A DNA stretch of 64,000 nt from an uncultured Bacteroidales bacterium (GCA_905234475.1 CAJOHX010000007.1:22280-86279); one strand, 5' to 3'. Counted from the stretch's first letter, positions 1-8,401 are shown. Numbers and translations are program-made. The notes: generated from the letters alone by a model not told the origin.

Positions 1-874
1 TCGTGAGGATGGATTCGTGCCCGAGCATCTCCTGCACGACGCGCAGGTCGGCGCCGTTCTCGATGAGGTGCGTGGCGAAGGAGTGGCGGAAGGTGTGGGG
101 GGAGATTTCTTTGTTGACGCCCGCAATCAAGGCCTGGTTTTTGACGAGGTTGAAGATGGCCACCCGGCTGAGCGGGCGGCCGTTTTTGTTTAGGAATGCG
201 ATGTCGTCGAAGGCGGGCTCGGCGGGAGCGGGGCGGGCGTCGAGGTATTGCGCGAAGGCGTCCGCCGCCATTTCGCCGAGGGGAACGAGGCGCTCTTTGT
301 TGCCCTTGCCGACCACGCGCACGAAGCCCTGTTGGAGGTAAACGTGTGAGATCTGCAGGCCGCAGGCTTCAGAGACGCGCAGGCCGCAGCCGTAGAGGAT
401 TTCGAGGATCGCGCGGTCGCGCAATCCGGTCCAGCCGCGGGCGGTGTCGACGGATTCAAGGATGGCGGTAACTTCCTCGACGCTAAGGACTTCCGGGAGG
501 TAGCGGCCGAGCTTGGGGGCTTCGATGCGGTCGCAGGGGTTGTCGGGGCGTTCGCCCTCGAGGATTAGCCAGTCGAAGAACGACCGCAGCGAGCTCAGCA
601 GCCGCGCCTGGCTGCGTTTGCTCAGCGGCTGGGGTTTGCCGGAGCTTTTGGCTTTGCCGTTTGTCGTCATTCCGGGCTGCGACCCGGAATCTCCCGCCGC
701 CCGGCGGATCAGGTACCGCTCGATGTCGTCGGGGCGCACCGCCCGCGGGGCGAGGTCGGCTGCCGCGAGGAATTCCGCCACGTCGCGCGCGTAGGCCGCC
801 ACCGTGTTCGGCGACAGCCCGCGCTCCATGCGCAGGTAGTAGCGGTAGTCCTTGATGATGCGCTGGTCGGGCAC
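1..874 (-). CDS. xerD: Tyrosine recombinase XerC/XerD family (3' end outside window)
   Basis: Site-specific tyrosine recombinase, the family that resolves chromosome dimers at dif. About 291 codons are visible; the C-terminus with the nucleophilic tyrosine lies beyond position 1. Visible residues: Arg in YGCGLRVSEACGL, Lys in VVGKGNKERLVPL, the HTFRHSFATHL box and LGHES. It starts at GTG (872-874), 6 nt after the tdk stop, and its first residues PDQRIIKDYRYYLRMERG match a normal N-terminal SAM-like domain, so it is probably cotranscribed with tdk. The N-domain has an extra segment of about 22 residues (GDSGSQPGMTTNGKAKSSG...) encoded by a palindromic repeat at 665-694 that has gone in without breaking frame. 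XerC versus XerD cannot be decided here; XerD is preferred from the LRVVQEMLGHESILT wording. Confidence 0.9.
   Translation of the reverse strand, partial: MPDQRIIKDYRYYLRMERGLSPNTVAAYARDVAEFLAAADLAPRAVRPDDIERYLIRRAAGDSGSQPGMTTNGKAKSSGKPQPLSKRSQARLLSSLRSFFDWLILEGERPDNPCDRIEAPKLGRYLPEVLSVEEVTAILESVDTARGWTGLRDRAILEILYGCGLRVSEACGLQISHVYLQQGFVRVVGKGNKERLVPLGEMAADAFAQYLDARPAPAEPAFDDIAFLNKNGRPLSRVAIFNLVKNQALIAGVNKEISPHTFRHSFATHLIENGADLRVVQEMLGHESILT
665..694. repeat. GTCATT-hairpin repeat inside xerD
   Basis: CGTCATTCCGGG ctgcga CCCGGAATCTCC-type hairpin lying wholly within the recombinase reading frame and translated as GDSGSQPGMTT on the minus strand. Confidence 0.88.
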
Positions 875-880
875 GGCTGG

Positions 881-1459
881 TTATTTCGCGTCCTGCTCGG
901 CGCGGGCGGCGTTGTAGCAGTCGCGGCAGAGGGGCTCGTAGACGTCTTTTTCGCCGAGGAGCACGAGGTCCTTGCTCTTGATGAGGCGGTGGGAGTGGTT
1001 GGCGAGCGCGCCGCAGCGGACGCAGATGGCGTGCACTTTCTGCACGTCTTCGGCGACCGCCATCAGGCGAGGCATGGGCCCGAACGGCTGCCCGAGGAAG
1101 TCGGTGTCGAGGCCGGCCACGATGACGCGTACGCCGCGGTTGGCCAGCGTCTGGCACACGTCGACGAGCGTGTCGTCGAAGAACTGGGCCTCGTCCACGC
1201 CGACGACCTGTACGTCGGGGCCGATCTTGAGCATCTCGGCGGGGTTGCTGATGGGGGTGGAGGTGATCTTATGGAAGTCGTGGGAAACGACTTCGACGTC
1301 GGAGTAGCGCTTGTCTACGCCGGGCTTGAAGATGGCTATTTTCTGGTTGGCGAACTGGGCGCGGCGCAGGCGCCGGATGAGTTCTTCGGTCTTGCCGGAG
1401 AACATCGAGCCGCAGACGACCTCTATGCAGCCGGATTTTTTGTGATTCTCGGAAAACAT
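881..1459 (-). CDS. tdk: Thymidine kinase
   Basis: Cytosolic type II thymidine kinase phosphorylating thymidine to dTMP in pyrimidine salvage. The 192-aa length is normal. The P-loop [14 protein letters not shown] lies at about residues 17-30, the Walker B-like VGVDEAQFF near 90, and zinc-binding cysteines in [13 protein letters not shown] and [15 protein letters not shown] near the C-terminus. First gene of a probable two-gene operon with the downstream xer recombinase (6-nt gap). A TATCTTTG -7 box lies on the minus strand at 1486-1493, giving a leader of about 20 nt. Confidence 0.96.
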   Translation of the reverse strand: MFSENHKKSGCIEVVCGSMFSGKTEELIRRLRRAQFANQKIAIFKPGVDKRYSDVEVVSHDFHKITSTPISNPAEMLKIGPDVQVVGVDEAQFFDDTLVDVCQTLANRGVRVIVAGLDTDFLGQPFGPMPRLMAVAEDVQKVHAICVRCGALANHSHRLIKSKDLVLLGEKDVYEPLCRDCYNAARAEQDAK

Positions 1460-1485
1460 TGCTTAAATTTGTGGTTGCTGTCCTA

Positions 1486-1493
1486 CAAAGATA
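1486..1493 (-). promoter_or_regulatory. Bacteroidota -7 box for tdk
   Basis: Minus-strand TATCTTTG matches the Bacteroidota primary sigma -7 consensus TAnnTTTG, 27 nt upstream of the tdk start. On the plus strand TAAATTTG at 1464-1471 could serve the divergent rsmI, so two promoters would face each other in this 55-bp gap. Confidence 0.6.
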
Positions 1494-1514
1494 ACAATTT
1501 ATCGCCGGAAGAAC

Positions 1515-2243
1515 ATGGCCTCCGCTGGAATTTTATACATCGTGCCGACGCCGGTCGGCAATCTCGAAGACATGACTTTCAGGGCCGTCAGGGTGCTGAA
1601 GGAGGCCGACCTGATCCTGGCGGAGGATACCCGCACGAGTGCCGTGCTGCTGCAGCATTTCGACATTCGCGGCAAGCAGCTCCTTTCTCATCATAAGTTC
1701 AATGAGCACCAGACGGTTGCACTGGTTCGGGAACGGCTGGCGGCGGGCGCGAAGGTGGCGCTCGTGAGCGACGCCGGCACGCCCGGGATCTCCGATCCGG
1801 GTTTCCTGCTGGCGCGCGAGTGCGCCGCCGAAGGCATTGAGGTGCAGACGCTTCCGGGCGCGACAGCGTGCATCCCGGCGGTGGTGTCGTCGGGGCTGCC
1901 GTGCGACCGGTTCTGTTTCGAGGGCTTTTTGCCTCAGAAGAAGGGGCGCGCTTCTTTGCTGGCCGCACTGGCGGTCGAGCCGCGCACGATGGTGTTCTAC
2001 GAGTCGCCGCGGCGGCTCGTCCGGACGCTGGAGCAGATGGCGGAGGCGTTTGGGCCCGAGCGCCCGTGTTCGGTCGCCCGGGAGATCTCGAAGGTCCACG
2101 AGGAGCACGTCCGGGGGACTTTGGCGGAGGTGCTGGCGCATTTCCGGGCGGTCGAGCCCAAGGGCGAGATCGTCCTGGTGGTCGGCGGCCTGCGGGACGA
2201 CGCTCCCCGCGAGCACCGTAATAAGTACAAGGACGCGGAGTAA
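1515..2243 (+). CDS. rsmI: 16S rRNA (cytidine-1402-2'-O)-methyltransferase
   Basis: SAM-dependent methyltransferase of the tetrapyrrole-methylase fold that 2'-O-methylates C1402 of 16S rRNA. The 242-aa protein opens with LYIVPTPVGNLEDMT, the RsmI signature, followed by ADLILAEDTRTS and LVSDAGTPGISDPG. FYESPRRLVRTLEQM and VAREISKVHEEHVRGTL are the usual downstream blocks. It is slightly shorter than E. coli RsmI because the C-terminal extension is missing. Divergent from tdk. Confidence 0.95.
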   Translation: MASAGILYIVPTPVGNLEDMTFRAVRVLKEADLILAEDTRTSAVLLQHFDIRGKQLLSHHKFNEHQTVALVRERLAAGAKVALVSDAGTPGISDPGFLLARECAAEGIEVQTLPGATACIPAVVSSGLPCDRFCFEGFLPQKKGRASLLAALAVEPRTMVFYESPRRLVRTLEQMAEAFGPERPCSVAREISKVHEEHVRGTLAEVLAHFRAVEPKGEIVLVVGGLRDDAPREHRNKYKDAE

Positions 2244-2280
2244 TCCCGTTTTTCGTCCCCGTTTTTGCGTGTTTTGTCCC

Positions 2281-2313
2281 TAAACGTTTAATTGCTGAAA
2301 GTTAAACGTTTAA
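2281..2313. promoter_or_regulatory. Pair of TAAACGTTTA palindromes
   Basis: Two perfect palindromes (2281-2290 and 2302-2313, the second extended to TTAAACGTTTAA) with centres 22 bp apart, about two helical turns, upstream of the helix-hairpin-helix gene. The CG-centred palindrome resembles a LacI-family operator by shape only. The same core recurs in other gaps at 24749-24758, 49095-49104 and 55786-55796. Confidence 0.4.
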
Positions 2314-2388
2314 ATACATTTTCTTCGATTATTCTTCTCATCTTCGCGGCGGTGCCGGCGGCAGTAGAACCGGGACCTGGCTGCGACC

Positions 2389-3279
2389 GTGAAGGACCTT
2401 TCTGCACAAAAGGACAAAGCTGACGCGAAGGATAAACCCTCCGCGGCGTCGTTCAAGGTGGGGGCGATCGCCCTCGCCTTCATGATTATCGGCTACCAGG
2501 CGGCGCTCGTCCTGGGCCGCTCCGCCCGCCTCCGCATCGAGGCGAACCGGGATGCGCCAGATACGGTGTTTGTTTACATGTCTCCGTCGGACGGCAACTC
2601 CCGGCTCGGCTCTGAAATCGTAAGGCGGAACGCGGAACATTCGCCAGCGGTGGAGGCGGTGAGGCGGGCGAGCCGGCGGGTGGAGACGTTCCGGTTTAAC
2701 CCGAATACCGTGTCGATTGATGACCTTATCCGCCTGGGCTTCAGCGAGAAACAGGCGCAGGCGATCGATAACTACCGCGCGGCAGGGGGTCGTTTCCGGC
2801 GACGGGAGGATTTCGCGAAGTCGTTTGTCGTGGCCGACTCGGTGTACCGGCGGCTGGAGCGCTTTATCGACATTCCGCGGGTTGACCTGAACCGCGCGGA
2901 TTCGGCGGCGCTGGATGATTTGCCCGGGATCGGGCCGTGGTTCGCGGCGCGGATTATCGCGTACCGCGTGGAGCTCGGCGGGTATTCTTTTGCGGAGCAG
3001 CTGCTGGATATCTACCACTTCGACCGGGAGAAGTTTGACGGCCTTGCCGACCTGGTATATTGCTCGCCGCCAACGCCTTACGCGCTCTGGTCGCTGCCCG
3101 CGGACTCGCTCGCGAAACACCCCTACATCCGCTCGCGGCAGGCCGCGCGCTCCATCGTGTTGTTTCGCGACAACACCCCGCGCTCCGAGTGGACGGTGGC
3201 GGCGCTGGGCGAGGCGGGCATCCTCCCCCCGGAAGACGCCTCCCGCCTCGCCCGCTGCGCCATCGCCCCACCGGAATAA
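2389..3279 (+). CDS. Membrane-anchored helix-hairpin-helix (ComEA-like) protein
   Basis: 296 aa. Residues about 20-42 form one hydrophobic segment (FKVGAIALAFMIIGYQAALVL). The rest contains at least two helix-hairpin-helix motifs of the ComEA/competence type, clearest in VDLNRADSAALDDLPGIGPW at about 164-184; an earlier FNPNTVSIDDLIRLGFSEKQA block is a degenerate copy. HhH motifs bind DNA non-specifically, so a DNA-binding role at the envelope is possible. In Bacteroidota this family is common and uncharacterised. The start is taken at GTG 2389 and is not certain. A REP-like repeat pair begins 6 bp after the stop. Confidence 0.8.
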   Translation: MKDLSAQKDKADAKDKPSAASFKVGAIALAFMIIGYQAALVLGRSARLRIEANRDAPDTVFVYMSPSDGNSRLGSEIVRRNAEHSPAVEAVRRASRRVETFRFNPNTVSIDDLIRLGFSEKQAQAIDNYRAAGGRFRRREDFAKSFVVADSVYRRLERFIDIPRVDLNRADSAALDDLPGIGPWFAARIIAYRVELGGYSFAEQLLDIYHFDREKFDGLADLVYCSPPTPYALWSLPADSLAKHPYIRSRQAARSIVLFRDNTPRSEWTVAALGEAGILPPEDASRLARCAIAPPE

Positions 3280-3285
3280 TGTGTT

Positions 3286-3382
3286 CCCGGGAGCGCCAGA
3301 GCCTCATTTTGCTCCCGGCAGCTCATTTTTCGGTCTCCCGGGAGCGCTGGAACGGCTATTTGCTCCCGACAGCTCATTTTTA
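3286..3382. repeat. 51-bp REP-like repeat, locus 1 (2 copies)
   Basis: Two direct copies offset by exactly 51 bp (CCCGGG at 3286 and 3337). Each is an imperfect hairpin CCGGGAGCG...TTTGCTCCCGG followed by CAGCTCATTTTT. Same family as the copies flanking the RAYT-type transposase at 47991 and 49231. Confidence 0.85.
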
Positions 3383-3594
3383 ACAGGGGGGCAGTCGCTG
3401 CCGCGCGATAGCGGGGCGCGGCAGCTCCGCCGGGGATGAAGAGTAGCGAGGGGCCGTCAACGGATCGCAGGCTGGGGGCACCCGCGCCTCGCATTGCGGG
3501 GCTCGGCGCGTACGGCAGGACGCGTCGCGTCGCCGGGCTCGATGGGACGGCCTGCTCCGCGCCTGCCGTTGCCTAGCAGGGCGGGCAATAAAGA

Positions 3595-3628
3595 AGAGCA
3601 TTATTACCCTCGCGGGGAACAATGCTCT
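3595..3628. terminator. Strong hairpin AGAGCATT...AATGCTCT
   Basis: AGAGCATTaTTaCCC / GGGgAAcAATGCTCT forms a stem of about 14 bp around a tcgc loop. It is not followed by a clean T-run, so terminator function is only likely; part of a structured RNA is the alternative. Confidence 0.4.
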
Positions 3629-4227
3629 ATGTCCATAACTATCCGTTGATTCCGACAACGGTTTGCTAGTTAATCTTTCGATGCAAAAGTAATTATTTGT
3701 GATAATAATCCGAATGAAGAATTGAAATAATATGTATAACATTTTCAGCAAAGCGAGGAGTTTCGCCGATTCTGGGAGGTAACGTGTGGCATAGTGCGTG
3801 CCGCTCCAAAGAACCTGGCAGCAAGCAGCCGGAGCGGAGAGCCCCCAAAGCTCTCAAGCGACGGCTGGCTTGCAGCCGCCGACCACCGTAATGGGAGGCG
3901 GCGGTGCCTTCGGGCTGCAGTTGGTTGATGGAGTCATGCTGGACAATGCACGTGGCGGAGCCGCCGCGCACCGCTATTGCGCGGCGGTGATGGCCCAGGA
4001 TGGAGGAAAGGAGAAGTTGGCCGGTGAGGATGTCGAATCCGATAACGATCGGTAGATGTTGTGAGCGGAAACTGGTTGAATAATAGCTGTTTATGACTTT
4101 ATAATCCCCCGAGATTTGGGAGAGTAAATAATGATAAAGCGTTGGTATAGAGATAGTTGCTACTCACGGCGGTGGGGTGTGCGGAGGGGAGAAGGGGGCG
4201 GGGATAGAGGATGTGGGGGATTTTTTG

Positions 4228-4235
4228 TATTTTTG
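4228..4235 (+). promoter_or_regulatory. -7 box for rlmN, probably leaderless
   Basis: TATTTTTG matches TAnnTTTG. Only five bases (cgtgt) separate it from the ATG at 4241. Bacteroidota transcription starts a few bases after this box, so the mRNA would begin at or next to the start codon. This also decides the start over the upstream in-frame ATG at 4211. Confidence 0.65.
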
Positions 4236-4240
4236 CGTGT

Positions 4241-5485
4241 ATGAAAGAGAAGTTGCTCGGGATGACGCTGCAGGAGCTGAAGGCGGCGGCGCAGGGGTGC
4301 GGGCTGAAGCCCTTTGTGGGGGCGCAGCTCGCGGACTGGCTGTATGCCAAGCGCGCTACCAGCTGGGACCGGATGGTCAATATTTCGAAAGCTGCCCGGG
4401 AGGCTCTGGCGGAAAAATATGATCTTGGTGTCAGCGCGCCCGTCGGCTCCGCTATTTCTTCCGACGGTACCAAAAAGTATCTCTTTGAAGTCCACCCTGA
4501 AAGAAAATCCCCGGCCCCTAGTACTAATTGTAATCAACAGAATTACAATCAAATAGACAAAATAACCGACAATTGTTCGGTAAAAGAAGTCGCCTCCGTA
4601 ACCAATCTTAAAGAGGACTCGGTGGTGGTAGATAATAGCAAGAATACCGGGCTGGATGAAGAAGGGAAGAATACTGGCAAGAATTGGGTGGACAATGGAG
4701 AAAGAGGAGATGGCCAGGGGGTCGAGTATATAGAGTCGGTGATGATTCCGGAGGAGGAGCGGAGGACGCTGTGCGTGAGTTCGCAGGCGGGGTGCCGGAT
4801 GGGGTGCAAGTTCTGCATGACGGGGCGGCATGGGTTCCATGGGCAGCTGGATGCGGCGGAGATTCTGAACCAGTTCCTGAGCATCGACGAGGCGGGCGAG
4901 CTCTCCAATGCCGTGTTCATGGGGATGGGGGAGCCGATGGATAATTACGACGCGGTGAGCCGCGCGCTGGAGGTGCTGACGGCGCCGTGGGGCTTCGCGT
5001 GGAGTCCCAAGCGCGTGACCGTCAGCACGATAGGCGTGGTGCCGGTGCTGAAGCGTTTCCTCGAAGAGGAGCGCTGCCATCTGGCGGTGAGCCTGCACAA
5101 TCCTTTCCCGGAGGAGCGCCTGAGCCTGATGCCGGCGCAGAAGGCCTGGGACATCCGAGAGATTATCGACCTGATTCGTCAGTATGATTTCAGCGGCCAA
5201 CGCCGCGTGAGTTTTGAATATACGATGTTTGCCGGGTTCAACGACGACAAGCGCCATGCCGATGCGCTGATCCGCCTGCTGCGCGGGCTGGAGTGCCGCG
5301 TGAACCTGATCCGATTCCACCGGATCCCGGATTTCCCCTATGACTGCGCGTCCGACGCGGTGATGGAGGCGTTCCGCGACCGGCTCAATAACCACCAGAT
5401 CCTATGCACCATCCGTTCTTCGCGGGGCGAAGACATCCTGGCCGCGTGCGGGATGCTCGCCGGACAACATGCTGCCTCGGACTAG
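4241..5485 (+). CDS. rlmN: 23S rRNA (adenine-2503-C2)-methyltransferase RlmN with inserted linker
   Basis: Radical-SAM dual-specificity methyltransferase acting on A2503 of 23S rRNA and A37 of some tRNAs. The 414-aa protein has the cluster motif CRMGCKFCMTG, the Cys in TLCVSSQ, the GMGEP block (VFMGMGEPMDNY) and the C-terminal catalytic Cys in RGEDILAACGML. The family is normally about 340-350 aa. The excess is a low-complexity, polar, Asn-rich insert at about residues 88-159 (DNA about 4501-4720), visibly more AT-rich than its surroundings and containing ATTGTAAT/ATTACAAT inverted repeats. The insert sits between the N-terminal accessory domain and the radical-SAM core, so the enzyme is probably still active. 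The next gene overlaps its 3' end. Confidence 0.95.
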   Translation: MKEKLLGMTLQELKAAAQGCGLKPFVGAQLADWLYAKRATSWDRMVNISKAAREALAEKYDLGVSAPVGSAISSDGTKKYLFEVHPERKSPAPSTNCNQQNYNQIDKITDNCSVKEVASVTNLKEDSVVVDNSKNTGLDEEGKNTGKNWVDNGERGDGQGVEYIESVMIPEEERRTLCVSSQAGCRMGCKFCMTGRHGFHGQLDAAEILNQFLSIDEAGELSNAVFMGMGEPMDNYDAVSRALEVLTAPWGFAWSPKRVTVSTIGVVPVLKRFLEEERCHLAVSLHNPFPEERLSLMPAQKAWDIREIIDLIRQYDFSGQRRVSFEYTMFAGFNDDKRHADALIRLLRGLECRVNLIRFHRIPDFPYDCASDAVMEAFRDRLNNHQILCTIRSSRGEDILAACGMLAGQHAASD

Positions 5486-7872
5486 CGGCCCTGCTGCTGT
5501 TTGCCGGACAGGCGCTGAGCGCGCAGAACTATCCGAACGGCCTGTCGACGGATAGCGTGGACCCGCGTGCCGACGCCGCGTACATAAGGGATGTGCGGCG
5601 GCGCCTGGACCAGGTCCGCACGCAGCAGAAGCGGCCGACCGTCGCCCTCGTGCTGTCGGGCGGCGGGGCGAAAGGGGCTGCGGAGGTCGGTGCGATCAAG
5701 TATATCGAGGAGCTCGGCATCCCGATCGATTTTGTGTGCGGGACGAGCATCGGCGGCCTGGTGGGCGGCATGTACGGCCTGGGCTACAAGGCCGACGACC
5801 TGGCGAAGCTGTTTACCTCGCAGGACTGGAGCGTGATGCTGACGGACCGCGTCCCGGTGCAGTACATTCCCTATTCCACGAAAGTGGACCGGGCGACGTA
5901 TCTGCTGACGGTGCCGTTCTGGCGGCCTTCGCCGAAGGATCCCGAGCGGCGGGGCGGGATACGCCAGGCGCTGCAAAGCCGGGGGCAGGATGAGCTGCAG
6001 GAGGCGTTCGAGCGCCCGCGGGGCGCAACGGCGCTGCCTTCGGGCTATGCCTACGGCTTCAATGTGCTCAACCTGTTGACGAGCCTGTCGGTGGGGTATC
6101 AGGACAGCATTTCGTTCAGCAAGCTGCCGGTTCCGTATGCCTGCGTGGCGGGCGATATGGTCAGCTCGAACGCGAAATACTGGGGCGAGGGGTCCATCAT
6201 CACGGCCATGCGGTCGACGATGTCGATCCCGGGCCTGTTCGACCCGGTGCGCACCGGCGGCATGGTGCTGGTGGACGGCGGGGTGCGGAACAATTTCCCG
6301 ACCGACCTGGCCAAGGCGGTCGGGGCGGACCTGCTGATCGGCATCGAGCTGTCCGACCTGCAGCCGGATTATGAGGACATTGACAATCTTGGGAGCATGC
6401 TGGGGCGCTTTATCGCGATGCTCGGACGGGATTCGTTCAATAAGAATGTGGGCAAGAGCGACGTGTTCATCAAGCCGGAGATCAGCGAGTATAATATGCT
6501 GAGTTTCAACCGGGAAGCGGTGGATACGATGATGGCGCGGGGGTATGCGGCCGCGGCGGCGCAGCGGGCCGGTCTGCTCGCCATCCGCGAGCAGACCGGG
6601 CGCGCCTCCGCCGCGGCGACCCCGCCCCGCGCCACAGACATTTCCCGTATCCCGGTGCGTCTCTCCGGCATCGAATACGAAGGGCTGGACGAGACCGACG
6701 CCCGGCGCCTGACGCGCCTGACGGGGCTGGATCCCGCCGCGCCGCTGGACAAGGCGACCATCGACGAAGCGATGTGCCGCCTGCAGGCCACGGGTGCCTT
6801 TGAGAGCGTCAGTTATTCGTTGTACGGCTCGCAGGAGCCGTATAAACTGGTATTCCATTGCCGCCCCGCGCCGGTCCACCGCTTCTCGCTGGGCCTGCGC
6901 GCCGACTCGGAGGAGGGCGCCGCGCTGCTCTTCCGCCTCGGGCTGTGGAACAACCGCCTGTCCGGGTCGAAGCTGGACCTGACCACCCGGCTGGGACAGA
7001 ACATGAAGGGCGCGGTGCATTATTCCCTGGACCTGGGCAACCTGCCGACCCTCAATCTCGATCTGTCGTTGAACCGCTATCGCGGCAGCCTGGGCAGCCG
7101 CGGAGAGAAGCTGAAATACGACGTGGCCTACTGGTCGCACCGGGAGGACTTTTATATCTCCGGGGTGGACTGGACGCGGCTTGATTTCCGCGCGGGTATC
7201 GCGTACAAGGGTTATTCGCTGATGCCGCAGACGGTCTTCGCCCGAGACCTGGAAAATGTTGGCATGTCGCTGAAATCCAGTTATATAGGCACTTACCTGC
7301 AGGGGTTTTATTATACACTCGATGCGCCTTATTTCCCCCAGCGGGGCGTCTCGCTGAACTTCCGTGCGGACTATGATTTCGTGCGGCTGGGGCGCGAGGA
7401 CTTCTCGCCGGTGCTGTCGTGCGACCTGGATTTCCGCGCCGCCTTCCCGATCGGCGGCAAGTTCTCGTTCCTGCCGGACGTGCGCCTTCGGAGTATCTCG
7501 CACTTCGGCGAGAAAGCGCTGGACGGCCTGATCCATACCAATTTCGCGGGCGGCATGCTGGCCGCGCGCTATACCGACGACCAGCTGCCGTTCTTCGGCG
7601 TCAACCACGTGCTGGAGGTGGATGATTACGTCGCCGATGTGACGATGGAGCTGCGTTTCAACCCCGCGGAGAAGCTCTATTTCTCGGCGCTCGCCGGGGT
7701 GATCGTCACCGATAATAAGATTGGCGGGCTGCTTGCCAATCCGTTGCCGGACATCTACGCGCTGGGCCTGCAGGCGGCGTACGACACCATTGTGGGGCCG
7801 GCCAAGTTCAACATCCACTGGTCCAACACCCAGGGCTGGGGGGCCTACCTCGGGGTGGGATTTGACTTCTAG
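5446..7872 (+). CDS. Patatin-like phospholipase with POTRA/BamA-type outer-membrane barrel
   Basis: About 808 aa from GTG 5446, which gives a textbook signal peptide (RDARRTTCCLGLAALLLFAGQALSA). ATG 5404 is in frame but would put a charged 14-residue extension before it. The patatin domain spans about residues 60-330: oxyanion loop LSGGGAKGAAEVG, nucleophile GTSIGG and catalytic Asp in VDGGVRNNFP. Residues about 400-480 look like one POTRA domain (IPVRLSGIEYEGLDE), and the remainder is a 16-strand-type barrel ending in phenylalanine (GVGFDF). This is the type Vd autotransporter/PlpD architecture: a lipase carried to the surface by its own barrel. The start overlaps the rlmN 3' end by 40 bp, implying translational coupling. 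Confidence 0.9.
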   Translation: MRDARRTTCCLGLAALLLFAGQALSAQNYPNGLSTDSVDPRADAAYIRDVRRRLDQVRTQQKRPTVALVLSGGGAKGAAEVGAIKYIEELGIPIDFVCGTSIGGLVGGMYGLGYKADDLAKLFTSQDWSVMLTDRVPVQYIPYSTKVDRATYLLTVPFWRPSPKDPERRGGIRQALQSRGQDELQEAFERPRGATALPSGYAYGFNVLNLLTSLSVGYQDSISFSKLPVPYACVAGDMVSSNAKYWGEGSIITAMRSTMSIPGLFDPVRTGGMVLVDGGVRNNFPTDLAKAVGADLLIGIELSDLQPDYEDIDNLGSMLGRFIAMLGRDSFNKNVGKSDVFIKPEISEYNMLSFNREAVDTMMARGYAAAAAQRAGLLAIREQTGRASAAATPPRATDISRIPVRLSGIEYEGLDETDARRLTRLTGLDPAAPLDKATIDEAMCRLQATGAFESVSYSLYGSQEPYKLVFHCRPAPVHRFSLGLRADSEEGAALLFRLGLWNNRLSGSKLDLTTRLGQNMKGAVHYSLDLGNLPTLNLDLSLNRYRGSLGSRGEKLKYDVAYWSHREDFYISGVDWTRLDFRAGIAYKGYSLMPQTVFARDLENVGMSLKSSYIGTYLQGFYYTLDAPYFPQRGVSLNFRADYDFVRLGREDFSPVLSCDLDFRAAFPIGGKFSFLPDVRLRSISHFGEKALDGLIHTNFAGGMLAARYTDDQLPFFGVNHVLEVDDYVADVTMELRFNPAEKLYFSALAGVIVTDNKIGGLLANPLPDIYALGLQAAYDTIVGPAKFNIHWSNTQGWGAYLGVGFDF

Positions 7873-7876
7873 AAGC

Positions 7877-8344
7877 ATGACGGAACGGGAACAGCAGGTC
7901 TACGATGCGCTCTCCGCGCAATGCGCCCGGCGGGAATATTGCACCGCCGATATCCGGCGCAAGGCGCTGGAACGGCTGGAGTTCTCGGCGGCGGCCGCCG
8001 AGGCGGTCGTGGGTGCGCTCGTCGCGGACGGCTATGTCGACGACCGCCGCTACGCCGCCGCCTTCGCCCGCGACAAATCCGCCCTCTCCGGCTGGGGCCC
8101 GGTGAAGATCCGCTCGGCGCTATTGGCGCGCGGGGTGGAGCGCGCCGTCGTGCTGGAGGCGCTGGAAGAGATTGATCCCGAGCGCGCTGCGACCAAGCTC
8201 GAGAAGGTCCTCGAGACCAAATGGAAGACCCTTCGCGACGATCCCCAGGGCCGTCTGAAGCTGATCCGCTTCGCCCTGTCCCGCGGCTACGACTACGAGC
8301 CTGTCCGGCCGCTCATCGAGCGCATCACCCGCCCGGAGGATTAG
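7877..8344 (+). CDS. recX: Regulatory protein RecX
   Basis: 155 aa, normal RecX length. RecX binds RecA filaments and modulates recombinase activity. The signature blocks are visible: REYCTADIRRKALERL, LVADGYVDDRRYAAAFARDK and the GWGPVKIRSALLARG repeat, followed by a third helical repeat. It starts 4 nt after the preceding stop and lies 134 bp upstream of recA, so the usual recA/recX partnership is kept, but with recX first. Confidence 0.93.
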   Translation: MTEREQQVYDALSAQCARREYCTADIRRKALERLEFSAAAAEAVVGALVADGYVDDRRYAAAFARDKSALSGWGPVKIRSALLARGVERAVVLEALEEIDPERAATKLEKVLETKWKTLRDDPQGRLKLIRFALSRGYDYEPVRPLIERITRPED

Positions 8345-8401
8345 CTATCCGAGTATAGAAACTCGGGGCGCGGGGGTGTTGGGAATCAAAAGATTTTTTC
8401 C

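Larger units (their letters stand above)
3280..4227. other. Gene-poor stretch with repeats and hairpins
   Basis: About 950 bp without a convincing gene. It holds two copies of the 51-bp REP-like repeat (3286-3382), then a GC-rich, heavily self-complementary region. CTGCCGCGC/GCGCGGCAG lies near 3400, a strong hairpin at 3595-3628, and several short stems at 3830-4000 such as CGGCTG...CAGCCG. An 85-codon open frame (3798-4055) has no recognisable family or signal peptide. A structured RNA or a decayed mobile element would both fit; it did not match RNase P, tmRNA or SRP RNA landmarks I know. Confidence 0.5.

Noticed and set aside
3123..3494. Minus-strand open frame with repeated CREQ...ALPG phrases
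   Set aside because: The phrases are translations of the 51-bp REP-like repeat; the same phrases appear in the open frame over locus 2 (47903-48109). Not a protein family.
3798..4055. 85-codon open frame
   Set aside because: No family, signal peptide or promoter geometry; sits in GC-rich palindromic DNA where long open frames arise by chance. Mentioned only within the gap entry.
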